Origin: Nocardioides luteus
GTDB lineage: Bacteria; Actinomycetota; Actinomycetes; Propionibacteriales; Nocardioidaceae
DNA: 64,000 nt
NCBI RefSeq assembly: GCF_015752315.1
Contig: NZ_JADOVJ010000001.1
Coordinates: 5,626,001-5,690,000 of the forward strand
Direction of reading: 5' to 3'
The translations under genes and the position numbers were made by a program. The notes under the pieces were generated by a model that made no database searches, was not told where the DNA came from, and saw only the letters and a list, made by a program, of their open reading frames with translations. Positions 7,977 to 15,588 of this stretch are shown here, piece after piece. The stretch's first letter is position 1. Each line of letters begins with the position of its first letter.

Positions 7977-8435
7977 TCAGTTCGCCAGATCGAGCGACCA
8001 GGTCACGACCCGATCGCCGTCGTCGTACTCCCACGGGTCGGAGACAGCGGTGAAGCCCGCCCGTTCGTAGAGCGCGATGGCGCGTACGTTCGTCTCTCTG
8101 ACATCCAGCTCGATGCGCTGGAGCCCGGCAGCCCGCGCATGTTCGGCGGCGTCTGCGACCAAGGCTGCGCCCATGCCGCGCGAAGTGGTCGACGGGTCGA
8201 CGCAGAGCCGGGACAGCAGCGCGACGCCCTTCTCTCTGGTGAGAGTGAGCGCGAACCCGTCGGGTGCCGACCCGACGACGGCGAAGCGTACGGTCGGCTC
8301 GTCGAACGCCGCTTGCGCTCGCCGCGCAGCTTCGTCGGCGACACCCGTGCCGTCTCGGGCGACCATCACGCGCGTCCACAGATCGACGCAGCGGGCGACG
8401 TCGCCGATGGATCCGGGGTGGATCGAGAAACTCAT
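7977..8435 (-). CDS. GNAT family N-acetyltransferase
   Basis: A 152-residue single-domain acetyl-CoA-dependent N-acetyltransferase. Motif A is visible as LSRLCVDPSTTSRGMGAALVADA (acetyl-CoA loop R-G-M-G-A), preceded by the beta-strand FAVVGSAPDGFALT. Motif B is NVRAIALYERAGFTAVSD, with the conserved ALYERAGF that closes the fold. The substrate cannot be deduced. It stands alone: a strong hairpin separates it from the large secreted protein gene upstream on the same strand. Confidence 0.85.
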   Translation of the reverse strand: MSFSIHPGSIGDVARCVDLWTRVMVARDGTGVADEAARRAQAAFDEPTVRFAVVGSAPDGFALTLTREKGVALLSRLCVDPSTTSRGMGAALVADAAEHARAAGLQRIELDVRETNVRAIALYERAGFTAVSDPWEYDDGDRVVTWSLDLAN

Positions 8436-8470
8436 GCGTCCAGTGTCGCCTCTTGGCGGCAGTCACACGT

Positions 8471-8515
8471 GCGCCGGCGTGAGCGCCCTGCATAAGCAGG
8501 GCGCCCCGCCGGCGC
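8471..8515 (-). terminator. Strong two-step hairpin after the secreted multidomain protein gene
   Basis: Outer arms GCGCCGGC (8471-8478) and GCCGGCGC (8508-8515) enclose inner arms GCGCCCTGC (8483-8491) and GCAGGGCGC (8496-8504) around an ATAA loop. It lies 16 bp past the stop of the gene at 8531. There is no T-run, which is common for terminators in high-GC actinobacteria. Confidence 0.6.
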
Positions 8516-8530
8516 GAACGTTGATCGACG

Positions 8531-11500
8531 TCAGTCGGTGAGCTCCTTCACCTGGACGTTGCGGTAGTAGACGGTCTCACCCCCGCCGTGGTTCTGCATG
8601 CCGACGAAGCCGGCGAGGTCGCGGGCGGGGTCGGTGCTGGTGAAGTCGTTCACCAGGGTCCCGTTGAGGAAGATCTTGACGGTCGAGCCCTCGACGCGGA
8701 TGTCGTACGAATTCCACGACCCGACCGGCTTGAGGGCGGCCGCGACAGCCTCCGGGTCCGCTCCCTGGAAGGTGTAGATGGCGCCGGTGGTGCGGTCCGG
8801 GGCGTCGGTGGCGTCGATCTGGACCTCGTAGCCCTGGTTGACCGCGACCCACGGGTCGTTGCCGGGGTTGGGGAAGCCGATGAAGACGCCGCCGTTGTTG
8901 TCGTTGACCAGCTTCCAGTCGAGCTTCAGGCTGTACTCGCTGAACTCCTGCTCGGCGTACCACAGCAGGCCCAGGCCGTTGGTCGTACGCAGCGAGCAGT
9001 CGTCCTGCCGGCCGAACGAGCCCGGTCCGGCCATCCGCCACGGGGCCAGCGAGGCCAGGGTCCCGTCGAAGAGCGACGTGTAGCCCGGGGCGGGTCGCCG
9101 CGGCGTACAGACGTCCTCGCCGCCGCCGACCTTGAGCACGTCGAAGTTCACGTTCCCGTCGTCGCCCTCCTCGTAGCGAAGGGTGATCCGGTTGACGCCG
9201 GCCTTCAGCCGCATCGGCCGGGTCGCGGTGCCCCAGGTCTGCCAGTCGCCGGTGGACTCCAACGCCCACGGCTCGACCTCGGTGCCGTTGAGGTAGACCG
9301 AGACCCGCTTCGTGCCGGGCGCCGGGTCGGGGCCGTTGGCGTAGCGCAGCCGGACCGGGTACGTCCCGGCGCGTGCGATCTTCGCATCGAAGGTGACCGA
9401 GGCACCGATGTTGCCGAAGCCGTCCACGAACCCGGAGCCGGAGTAGCCGTTGTGCTCGACCGCGACGTTGGCGCTGCCGCGCAGGGTGGCCTCCTCAGCC
9501 TCGAGGTAGTTGCGGTCGGCCGGCGACTCGTAGCCGGGGATCGAGTTGAGCGTGTACCACGCCTCGGTGTTCCACAGCTCCTTGCCGCCCTCGCTGGAGA
9601 AGGGCCGCGGCGAGCGCAGGTGCACGACCCGGCCCTCCTCGAGGCCGTCCACGGTGAGCCTCACCGAGGTGCGGTCGGCGGACACCTCCGCGCCCGAGAC
9701 GAACAGCGGACGCTCGTCGACCTTCGGGCCGCCGTACGTCGGCCGCGGCGCGTAGCGCCAGTGGGTCATCCGGAACGCGGCGTTCGGGTCCGCGGCGATC
9801 TTCTCGACCGTCTCCTGGGACAGCGGCTTCGTGTAGCGGATCTCGAAGCCGTTCCTGGTGGCGCGCATCTGGTGCATGTCGAACGCCGAGCCGTCGTTGG
9901 GGCTCATCCGCTGCAGGCCGTAGCGGAGCTTGCCCGGCTCGCTCCAGTTGCCGGCCTCGCCGATGCCGCCGACGTAGATCGACCCGTCAGGGCCGAGCAG
10001 GGTGCGGTTCACCCCGGCCTCGAGGCCGGCGGAGTAGCGGAACACCGCGCCCTGGTACTCGCCCTCGACCTTCTCCAGGAAGCCGCGCTGCAGGCCGCCG
10101 TAGGTGACGTCGCCGAAGATCATCTGACCGGCGTACGCACCCTTCTCCAGCATCATGGGGCTGCTCGGAGAGTTGCCGATCTCGTTCTGCGGCACCCACA
10201 GGGCGGGGCCGGTGACCGGCTGGTCGTCGAACGGGCCGGCCGGGTTGGTGTAGTGGTTGAAGAACCGCCCGGGCTTGACGTGCACCAGCTTCGAGCTGGG
10301 CAGCCAGGCGCCCTGGTTGTCCATCACGAACAGGTCGCCGTCGGGTCCGCGCATCATCCCGTTCGGCGTACGCAGCCCGCCCGCGACATAGCTGACCTGA
10401 CCGGTCTTGCGGGAGATCTTCACCGTCGTGCCGCGGTTGCGCGCCGGCTGCGGGTCGGTGGTCGCGCCACCGAAGTTGATGGCGACGGAGAGGTTGACGT
10501 AGAAGTTCTCCTCGTCGTGGAGGAGGCCGAAGGCGAACTCGTGGAAGTTCTCGCCGAAGGGCCACTCCGCCACCTTCCGGTGGTCGTCGTAGAAGCCGTC
10601 CCCGTCGGGGTCGGTCAGCTCGGTGAGCTGGTCACGCTCGGAGACGAAGATCGACTCGCCGATGACGGCCACGCCCATCGGGTTGAACAGGTCGGTGGCG
10701 ACCTTCTCGACCGTGACGTCCTCGGGCCCGTCGGCGGTGCGGGCGTTGCTGAGCAGGAAGATCTCGCCCGGCTCGGGGTTCTCCACCCAGCCGGACGGGC
10801 TCACCGACCCGGAGGTCACCACGGCGAGCCGGCCGTCCGCCGCCCAGTCCAGCGCGGACACCATCGGCTCGAAGCCCTCGGGCCGCAGGTCGGTCAGGTC
10901 GTACGCCGGGTGCACGCTGTCCAGCTGCATGCCGTCACCGGCGGTGTCGTTCTGCCCCTCGCAGTACTTCGTGCCCGGTGCGGTCACCCGCACCACCCCG
11001 GTCTCGGTGCTCAGGACCTCGGTCGGCACCAGCGCGAAGTCCGCCGCGCCCGGCGGACGCCACTGCAGGCGCAGCACCTCGCCGCCGCCGTTCTCGAAGT
11101 GCTCCACCCGCAGATCGTGGAAGCCCTCGCTCAGGCTGACGGAACCGTCCTTGGCGGTCTCCCCGTGCAGCCCGTCGTGGTTGATGACCTCCGAGCCGTC
11201 GATGACCAGCCGGGAGCCGTCGTCGCTGATCAGCCGGAAGTCGTACGTCCCGGCAGCATCGATGCGCAGGTTGGCCAGGGCGTGCGAGATGAACCGCTCG
11301 GCGAGGCCGAAGTCCTCCGGCGAGTCGTAGTCGATGACCGAGGTGAGCCTGTCGACGTTGGGCGTCTGGCCTGCGCGCAGCGTGCACAGCTGCTCGATCG
11401 GCCGGCTCATGTCATAGGTGCGCAGCGTGACGCCGGGCTCCTGTGGTGGTAGCTCCGCCTCCTCGGCGGCAGCCGCGGGGCCGCTGCCGAGCAGCGCGGC

Positions 11501-11560
11501 CACGACTGACAGGCCGACGAGTGGGCCGAGCACGGCCCTGGACGGGGGAACATGGATCAT
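8531..11560 (-). CDS. Secreted PA14 / beta-propeller / CBM / DUF1080 multidomain protein
   Basis: A 1009-residue exported protein. A Sec signal peptide covers about 1-32 (SVVAALLGSGPAAAA). A PA14-like module (about 42-185) includes TYDFRLISDDGSRLVIDGS and LRLQWRPPG. A six-bladed propeller of the glucose/sorbosone dehydrogenase type follows (about 215-620; LFNPMGVAVIGESIFVSER, LRTPNGMMRGPDGDLFVMDN). Then come a CBM6/35-like module (about 700-830; LEAEEATLRGSANVAVE) and a C-terminal DUF1080, LamG-like module (about 845-1009; SLFDGTLASLAPWRM, NNGGVFIGFPNPG). DUF1080 proteins include 3-keto-glycoside hydrolases. It probably binds and processes an extracellular carbohydrate. ATG at 11560 follows GGAGG; a TetR gene lies just upstream. 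Confidence 0.85.
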   Translation of the reverse strand: MIHVPPSRAVLGPLVGLSVVAALLGSGPAAAAEEAELPPQEPGVTLRTYDMSRPIEQLCTLRAGQTPNVDRLTSVIDYDSPEDFGLAERFISHALANLRIDAAGTYDFRLISDDGSRLVIDGSEVINHDGLHGETAKDGSVSLSEGFHDLRVEHFENGGGEVLRLQWRPPGAADFALVPTEVLSTETGVVRVTAPGTKYCEGQNDTAGDGMQLDSVHPAYDLTDLRPEGFEPMVSALDWAADGRLAVVTSGSVSPSGWVENPEPGEIFLLSNARTADGPEDVTVEKVATDLFNPMGVAVIGESIFVSERDQLTELTDPDGDGFYDDHRKVAEWPFGENFHEFAFGLLHDEENFYVNLSVAINFGGATTDPQPARNRGTTVKISRKTGQVSYVAGGLRTPNGMMRGPDGDLFVMDNQGAWLPSSKLVHVKPGRFFNHYTNPAGPFDDQPVTGPALWVPQNEIGNSPSSPMMLEKGAYAGQMIFGDVTYGGLQRGFLEKVEGEYQGAVFRYSAGLEAGVNRTLLGPDGSIYVGGIGEAGNWSEPGKLRYGLQRMSPNDGSAFDMHQMRATRNGFEIRYTKPLSQETVEKIAADPNAAFRMTHWRYAPRPTYGGPKVDERPLFVSGAEVSADRTSVRLTVDGLEEGRVVHLRSPRPFSSEGGKELWNTEAWYTLNSIPGYESPADRNYLEAEEATLRGSANVAVEHNGYSGSGFVDGFGNIGASVTFDAKIARAGTYPVRLRYANGPDPAPGTKRVSVYLNGTEVEPWALESTGDWQTWGTATRPMRLKAGVNRITLRYEEGDDGNVNFDVLKVGGGEDVCTPRRPAPGYTSLFDGTLASLAPWRMAGPGSFGRQDDCSLRTTNGLGLLWYAEQEFSEYSLKLDWKLVNDNNGGVFIGFPNPGNDPWVAVNQGYEVQIDATDAPDRTTGAIYTFQGADPEAVAAALKPVGSWNSYDIRVEGSTVKIFLNGTLVNDFTSTDPARDLAGFVGMQNHGGGETVYYRNVQVKELTD

Positions 11561-11576
11561 GGGGGCCTCCGCGAGA

Positions 11577-11627
11577 GATGTGGCGTGAGTCACATCAGAA
11601 GGTAGGGACCCTGCGAGACTTCGTCAA
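11577..11627 (-). promoter_or_regulatory. Promoter and operator of the secreted multidomain protein gene
   Basis: On the minus strand TTGACG (11627-11622) and TACCTT (11604-11599) are 17 bp apart, a good sigma-70-type promoter. Just downstream GATGTG (11577-11582) and CACATC (11591-11596) form a perfect inverted repeat at the expected transcription start, so a bound repressor would block it. AAGTT-TGAG-AACTT, another perfect repeat, lies at the -35 side. The TetR-type gene at 11686 on the same strand is the obvious candidate regulator. Confidence 0.5.
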
Positions 11628-11685
11628 GAAGTTTGAGAACTTTCGCAAGTAACTTGGAAATGTGCGGAGGTGGCGATACCGAGGA

Positions 11686-12285
11686 TCAGGATCCCGAGAA
11701 GAGTCGGTCGAGGTGTTGATCGACGGCAGCGAGCGCAGCTCCGGGTTCGATCACGCCGAGCTCCAGGAGCGGCGTGAACCCGGTCAGCGCGAGGATGAGA
11801 TCGGTCTCGATCGCAGGGTCGCGTTCCGAAGGGATCTGGCCGTCGGCGATCGCCTGCCGGATGAGGCGCTCGACCAGGTCTCGTCCCTCCCTGAGCCCGG
11901 CGCGCGCCACCTCGCGCAGCTCGGGGTCGTGCAGCGCCTCGAGGACGTACGCCGCATTCATCCGGCTCGTGGTGTGAGCGTCGGGGTGCAGCGGGAGCAT
12001 CTCCGTGACGACCACCCGCAGGACGTCTCGGGGGTGAGGATGCTGGCCGAGCCCGGCCAGACCGTTCGCCACCCGAGATGAGGTCTGCTCGGCGGCGAAC
12101 TCCATCGCGAAGGCCAGCATCGAGGCACGGGACGAGAAGTAGTGCTGGAGCTGTCCGAGGGACACGCCCGCCTCGTGGGCGACCTCGCGCATGGTCGCGC
12201 GGGGCCACCCCTGTTGCTCGACCACCCGCCACAGCGCGTGCGCGATCGCTTCCCGTCGTTCGCGGTGGTCGACGATCTTCGGCAT
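11686..12285 (-). CDS. TetR family transcriptional regulator
   Basis: A 199-residue regulator. Residues about 8-55 form the TetR DNA-binding domain: REAIAHALWRVVEQQGWPRATMREVAHEAGVSLGQLQHYF, where the tail GQLQHYFSS is typical of the BetI-like subgroup. The rest is the helical ligand-binding domain. ATG at 12285 is preceded by GGAGGCCACGGAG. It is divergent from the DUF1992 gene and lies directly upstream of the large secreted protein gene on the same strand, whose promoter carries inverted repeats. The ligand is unknown. Confidence 0.88.
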   Translation of the reverse strand: MPKIVDHRERREAIAHALWRVVEQQGWPRATMREVAHEAGVSLGQLQHYFSSRASMLAFAMEFAAEQTSSRVANGLAGLGQHPHPRDVLRVVVTEMLPLHPDAHTTSRMNAAYVLEALHDPELREVARAGLREGRDLVERLIRQAIADGQIPSERDPAIETDLILALTGFTPLLELGVIEPGAALAAVDQHLDRLFSGS

Positions 12286-12313
12286 CTCCGTGGCCTCCCT
12301 GGTTTCAATACGC

Positions 12314-12332
12314 GTGACATAATACAGGTGAC
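12314..12332. promoter_or_regulatory. Direct GTGAC repeats in the TetR/DUF1992 gap
   Basis: GTGAC occurs at 12314-12318 and 12328-12332, 14 bp apart, around the AT-rich ATAATAC stretch that could hold -10 elements for both divergent genes. The gap is only 71 bp, so a protein bound here could influence both. Role inferred from position. Confidence 0.3.
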
Positions 12333-12356
12333 TTATATCCGCAAAGAGGTCAGGTG

Positions 12357-12857
12357 ATGAGTGTGCAGCCCCATGACCCGTACGCCTTCGCGATCGACGA
12401 CGCGGTCGGGGTGGCGCTGCTGGCCGACTTCCAGGTCCGGAAGGCGATCGCACGTGGCGACTTCGACGACCTGCCCGGCAGTGGCGAGCCGATCGACCTG
12501 CCGGACCAGCATGACCCGGAGTGGTGGGTCCGGAGCCTCGTCCAGCGTGAGCGCATCGCGCTGCTGCCGTCGTCCATCCAGCTCCGCAAGGACGACGCCG
12601 TCCTAGATGAGCGCCTGGACGAGCTGGTGGACGAGAAGGCCGTACGCCGCGAGATCGACGACTTCAACGAACGCGTGATCCGCGCTCGCTACGAACCGCC
12701 GGCGGGACCGCCACTGATCACGATGCCGCGCGACCCCGACGCCACGGTGGCCGCATGGGCGGAGCGCCGAGCGGCGCGAGCGGCGAAGACCCGCGAGCCC
12801 GCTCGGGCGGCTGGGCCGCGGCGGACCCGACGGCCCAGATTCTTCCGCCGCCGGTAG
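12357..12857 (+). CDS. DUF1992 (DnaJ-C28-like) domain protein
   Basis: A 166-residue protein whose N-terminal half is the DUF1992 domain, also called the DnaJ homologue subfamily C member 28 conserved domain. Its signature reads DFQVRKAIARGDFDDLPGSG followed by EPIDL, with NERVIRAR later. The C-terminus is a basic, Arg-rich tail (GPRRTRRPRFFRRR) that could bind nucleic acid or membranes. The function in bacteria is unknown. ATG at 12357 follows AGGTCAGG; GTG at 12354 is in frame. Confidence 0.82.
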   Translation: MSVQPHDPYAFAIDDAVGVALLADFQVRKAIARGDFDDLPGSGEPIDLPDQHDPEWWVRSLVQRERIALLPSSIQLRKDDAVLDERLDELVDEKAVRREIDDFNERVIRARYEPPAGPPLITMPRDPDATVAAWAERRAARAAKTREPARAAGPRRTRRPRFFRRR

Positions 12858-12875
12858 ACGACCGGTCCGGGTCGC

Positions 12876-13313
12876 TCACCGCGACAGCTCCTCCAACGCC
12901 GTCCGGAGCTGGCTCAGGACCCGCGCGGTCGTCGCCAGATCGTCGGCCGCGATCCCCTGCAGGCGCTCGGCGATCACCGCGTCGACGGTCGGCGTGGCCG
13001 CGGTGAGGGCGCGCTCACCGTCTGGCGTGAGCGCCAGGATCGAGGACCGCCGGTCGTTGGGGTTCGATGCCCGCCGGCACAGGCCCGCCGCCTCCAGCCG
13101 GTCGACGGCCTTGCTCGCCGTGCCGACGCCGATGTCCATCGACGCCACGATGTCGGAGACGCGGCACTCAGGAGTCGTCGCGATCAGGTCGAGCATCTGG
13201 AACTGCCCGAGGGTGAGGCCATCGTGTCCGGCGCGCACCCTCGCGTCCAGCTGGTTGAAGAGCCGCGTCTCGGCGCGGACGAGGTCGGAGAAGAACTGCC
13301 AGCCGTCGGGCAT
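12876..13313 (-). CDS. MarR family transcriptional regulator
   Basis: A 145-residue winged-helix regulator. The helix-turn-helix region reads CRVSDIVASMDIGVGTASKAVDRLEAAGL, and the wing is RRASNPNDRRSSILALTPDGE, where the DRR motif is a MarR hallmark. N- and C-terminal helices form the dimer interface. It is divergent from an esterase gene (13400), and the 86-bp gap between them contains a long symmetric dyad, so it probably represses the esterase and itself in response to a small phenolic or lipophilic ligand. Confidence 0.9.
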   Translation of the reverse strand: MPDGWQFFSDLVRAETRLFNQLDARVRAGHDGLTLGQFQMLDLIATTPECRVSDIVASMDIGVGTASKAVDRLEAAGLCRRASNPNDRRSSILALTPDGERALTAATPTVDAVIAERLQGIAADDLATTARVLSQLRTALEELSR

Positions 13314-13340
13314 GAGGAAAAACCTGCTTCCAGGGAATTA

Positions 13341-13369
13341 TATCGAAAGGAATCTACTTCCATCCGATA
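13341..13369. promoter_or_regulatory. 29-bp symmetric operator between MarR gene and esterase gene
   Basis: TATCG (13341-13345), GGAA (13349-13352), TTCC (13358-13361) and CGATA (13365-13369) are arranged with exact twofold symmetry about base 13355. The span fits one MarR dimer or two half-overlapping sites and lies between the two divergent start codons. It is also AT-richer than its flanks and could contain promoter elements. Confidence 0.55.
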
Positions 13370-13399
13370 CAACTATCGTCCCATGCAGGAGGCATCATC

Positions 13400-14296
13400 G
13401 TGAGCAAGCAGCAGCGCGACGCACTGGACGCAGCGATCCGCGACTTCCCCTTCGACCCCTCGGTGAGCGTCGAGGAGGCCCGTGCCGGCTTCGACGCCGG
13501 CCAGACCCGGCCGTTGCCCGACGAGGCGCGGGCGCGGGCGGTCACGATCGGCGGGATCCCCGGACTAGAGCTGTATCGCGACGCCACCGAAGGCACCCTG
13601 TTGTACCTCCATGGTGGCGGATACGTCGTCGGCTCCGCGCGCACCGGTGCCTCGCTCGCCGATGGCCTGGCCGGTCGCGCCGGGCTGCGAGCGATCTCGA
13701 TCGACTACCGGCTCGCCCCGGAGGCTCCGTATCCGGCGGCCGTGGAAGACGGGCTCGCGGCGTACCGTGGCCTGCTCGACGCGGGCGTGGAGCCTGATCG
13801 GCTCGTCCTGGCCGGTGACTCGGCCGGGGGCGGCCTGACGATGGCGACCCTGCTGGCCGCGCGGTCGGCCGGTCTGCCGCAGCCGGCCGCCGCGGTGCTG
13901 TTCTCGCCGTGGACGGACCTCACGCTCTCCGGTGCGACGATCGAGACCAAGCTCGATGCCGACCCGCTCTTCGACCGTGCCGCCCTCGAATGGTTCGCCC
14001 GTCGCTACCTCGGCAGCGCCGATCCGACCGATCCGCTGATCAGCCCCGCATTCGCCGACCTCGCCGGTCTTCCCCCGCTTCTGATCCAGGTCGGCTCCCA
14101 CGAGGTGCTGCTGGACGACTCCCTCCGGCTCGCCGCCAGGGCGGCCGAGGCGGACGTGGAGGTGATCCTCGAGGTCGGTGCCGAGCTGCCGCACGTCTTC
14201 CAGAACCAGGCCGGTTCGCTCGACGAGGCCGATGCGGCGCTCGACCGGGCGAGCCGGTTCCTCTCGGAGCGGCTCGCGGGGGCGCTCGCGGTCTAG
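13400..14296 (+). CDS. Alpha/beta hydrolase, hormone-sensitive-lipase type esterase
   Basis: A 298-residue family IV esterase. The oxyanion motif HGGG is at 71-74, the DYRLAPEAPYPAAVED segment follows, and the nucleophile elbow GDSAGG carries Ser141. LLIQVGSHEVLLDDS provides the acid (about Asp239) and LPHVFQ the catalytic His265. The GTG start at 13400 is preceded by AGGAGGCATCATC. It is divergent from the MarR gene, which probably controls it. It is distinct from the other esterase of the window (5381-6379). The 3' end overlaps the converging DUF1801 gene by 4 bp. Confidence 0.9.
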   Translation: MSKQQRDALDAAIRDFPFDPSVSVEEARAGFDAGQTRPLPDEARARAVTIGGIPGLELYRDATEGTLLYLHGGGYVVGSARTGASLADGLAGRAGLRAISIDYRLAPEAPYPAAVEDGLAAYRGLLDAGVEPDRLVLAGDSAGGGLTMATLLAARSAGLPQPAAAVLFSPWTDLTLSGATIETKLDADPLFDRAALEWFARRYLGSADPTDPLISPAFADLAGLPPLLIQVGSHEVLLDDSLRLAARAAEADVEVILEVGAELPHVFQNQAGSLDEADAALDRASRFLSERLAGALAV

Positions 14297-14733
14297 CTCA
14301 CCGCCCGCGTGACCAGCTCGGTGAGCTTCTCCTCGACGGCGGGGGTCATGGTCGTCACTGCGAAGACGGTCGGCCAGATGTCGCCGTCGTCGAGGTTCGC
14401 CCACTCCTGGAAGCCGATCTCGGCGTAGCGCATCTTGAACTTCCCGGCGCACTTGTAGAACACCACGACCTTGCCGTCGGCGTTCGCGTAGGCCGGCATG
14501 CCGTACCAGGTCTTCGGTGCCAGGTCGGGGGCGTGCGTGGTGACGACCCGGTGGAGCGTCTCGCCGATGGCGCGGTCGTTGTCGTCCATCGCCTCGATCT
14601 TCGAGAGGCAGTCGGCGAGGTCCGCCTCGGCCTTCTTGCTGCCGCTGCCACGCTTGGCGGCCGTCCTCCGCTCGGCGGCCGCCTCCTTCATGGCGGCCTT
14701 CTCTTCCTCGGTGAATGTGCTGCTGTTCGCCAT
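14293..14733 (-). CDS. DUF1801 domain protein
   Basis: A 146-residue protein. The N-terminal third is Lys-, Glu- and Ala-rich and probably helical (EEEKAAMKEAAAERRTAAKR). The rest is the DUF1801 (YdhG-like) fold: LHRVVTTHAPDLAPKTWYGMPAY, then VVVFYKCAGKFKMRYAEIGF. Relatives include the Bacillus FraH/Fra iron chaperone, but many members have no known role. It stands alone, converging on the esterase gene with a 4-bp overlap. Confidence 0.75.
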   Translation of the reverse strand: MANSSTFTEEEKAAMKEAAAERRTAAKRGSGSKKAEADLADCLSKIEAMDDNDRAIGETLHRVVTTHAPDLAPKTWYGMPAYANADGKVVVFYKCAGKFKMRYAEIGFQEWANLDDGDIWPTVFAVTTMTPAVEEKLTELVTRAVS

Positions 14734-14807
14734 CGGTCTTCCCTTCCTGGTCGGTCTGTTGAGACGAGCCTAGAAAGTCCGGAGCACGTACGCTTCTTCG
14801 TTCCTGA

Positions 14808-15485
14808 TCAGTCGAGCGGCGTGTAGACCATGTCCTCGCGGACCTCGAGCCCGAGGTCGTCGAGCATGTCGATGAGCACCACGACCACCTGCCGGGTGAG
14901 CCGGCCGACGAGCTGGTCCCTGGTCTCGTCGTGGTGGTCGAGCCACCAGATGATGCTGGCGTCGACCATGCCCATCAGGCCGGCGAGGATGCCGTCCGAG
15001 GGCGTGTCGCTGATGTCGGAGGCGCGAAGGTAGGAGCCCATCGCGTCGATGAGCTCGTCGAGGAAGCGGTTGCGTCCCATCCGGGCCCGGTGCAGGGCCC
15101 TGGTCTGGTGCTGTGCGGCGACGAACCGGTAGAGGTTCGGGTGCTCGTCGGCCCAGGCGACACAGGACTCGAGGATGCCGCCGACGACCTCATGCGGGGT
15201 CCCGGCACGGGCGAGATGAGGGCGTACGCGGCGGATCAGCTCGGTCGACGCGAACCGGACGACCTCGGCGTCGAGCTGCTCCTTGCTGGCGAAGTGCCGG
15301 TAGACGTTCGGGCGGGGGAGGCCCGCGCGCTCGGCGACCTGGGCCATGCCGACGCCGGGCCCGCGCTCCTCGATCGCCTCGACGGCCGCCTCGACCACCT
15401 GGGCGCGGCGTGCGTCGTTGTCGAGCGCCTCCTTCGCGGAACGGCGCCGGACCGTGGAATCCACCCACTTCACCACGTCAACCAC
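14808..15485 (-). CDS. TetR family transcriptional regulator
   Basis: A 225-residue regulator with a typical helix-turn-helix: VVEAAVEAIEERGPGVGMAQ, then VAERAGLPRPNVYRHFASKEQL. The ligand-binding part is helical, with the pair WADEHPNLYRFVAAQHQTR common in TetR proteins near lipid and CoA genes. GTG at 15485 has no ribosome site, but TAGGGT (15497-15492 on the minus strand) ends 6 nt before it, so the transcript is probably leaderless. It is divergent from the acyl-CoA dehydrogenase-diiron oxygenase operon and is its likely regulator. Confidence 0.88.
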   Translation of the reverse strand: MVDVVKWVDSTVRRRSAKEALDNDARRAQVVEAAVEAIEERGPGVGMAQVAERAGLPRPNVYRHFASKEQLDAEVVRFASTELIRRVRPHLARAGTPHEVVGGILESCVAWADEHPNLYRFVAAQHQTRALHRARMGRNRFLDELIDAMGSYLRASDISDTPSDGILAGLMGMVDASIIWWLDHHDETRDQLVGRLTRQVVVVLIDMLDDLGLEVREDMVYTPLD

Positions 15486-15588
15486 ATCGTCACCCTAGCG
15501 AGACATCACCGGCTACACCTTGTATCCAGCGGATAAGTGGGACACCATGTCCTTGATACAGCATGTACCCACCACCGAAAGGCCACGC

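Noticed and set aside
15521..15560. TGTATC/GATACA inverted repeat before the acyl-CoA dehydrogenase gene
   Set aside because: Arms are only 6 bp with a 28-bp spacer, and the shorter GGAC/GTCC repeat nearby has a different centre, so I do not call an operator with confidence.
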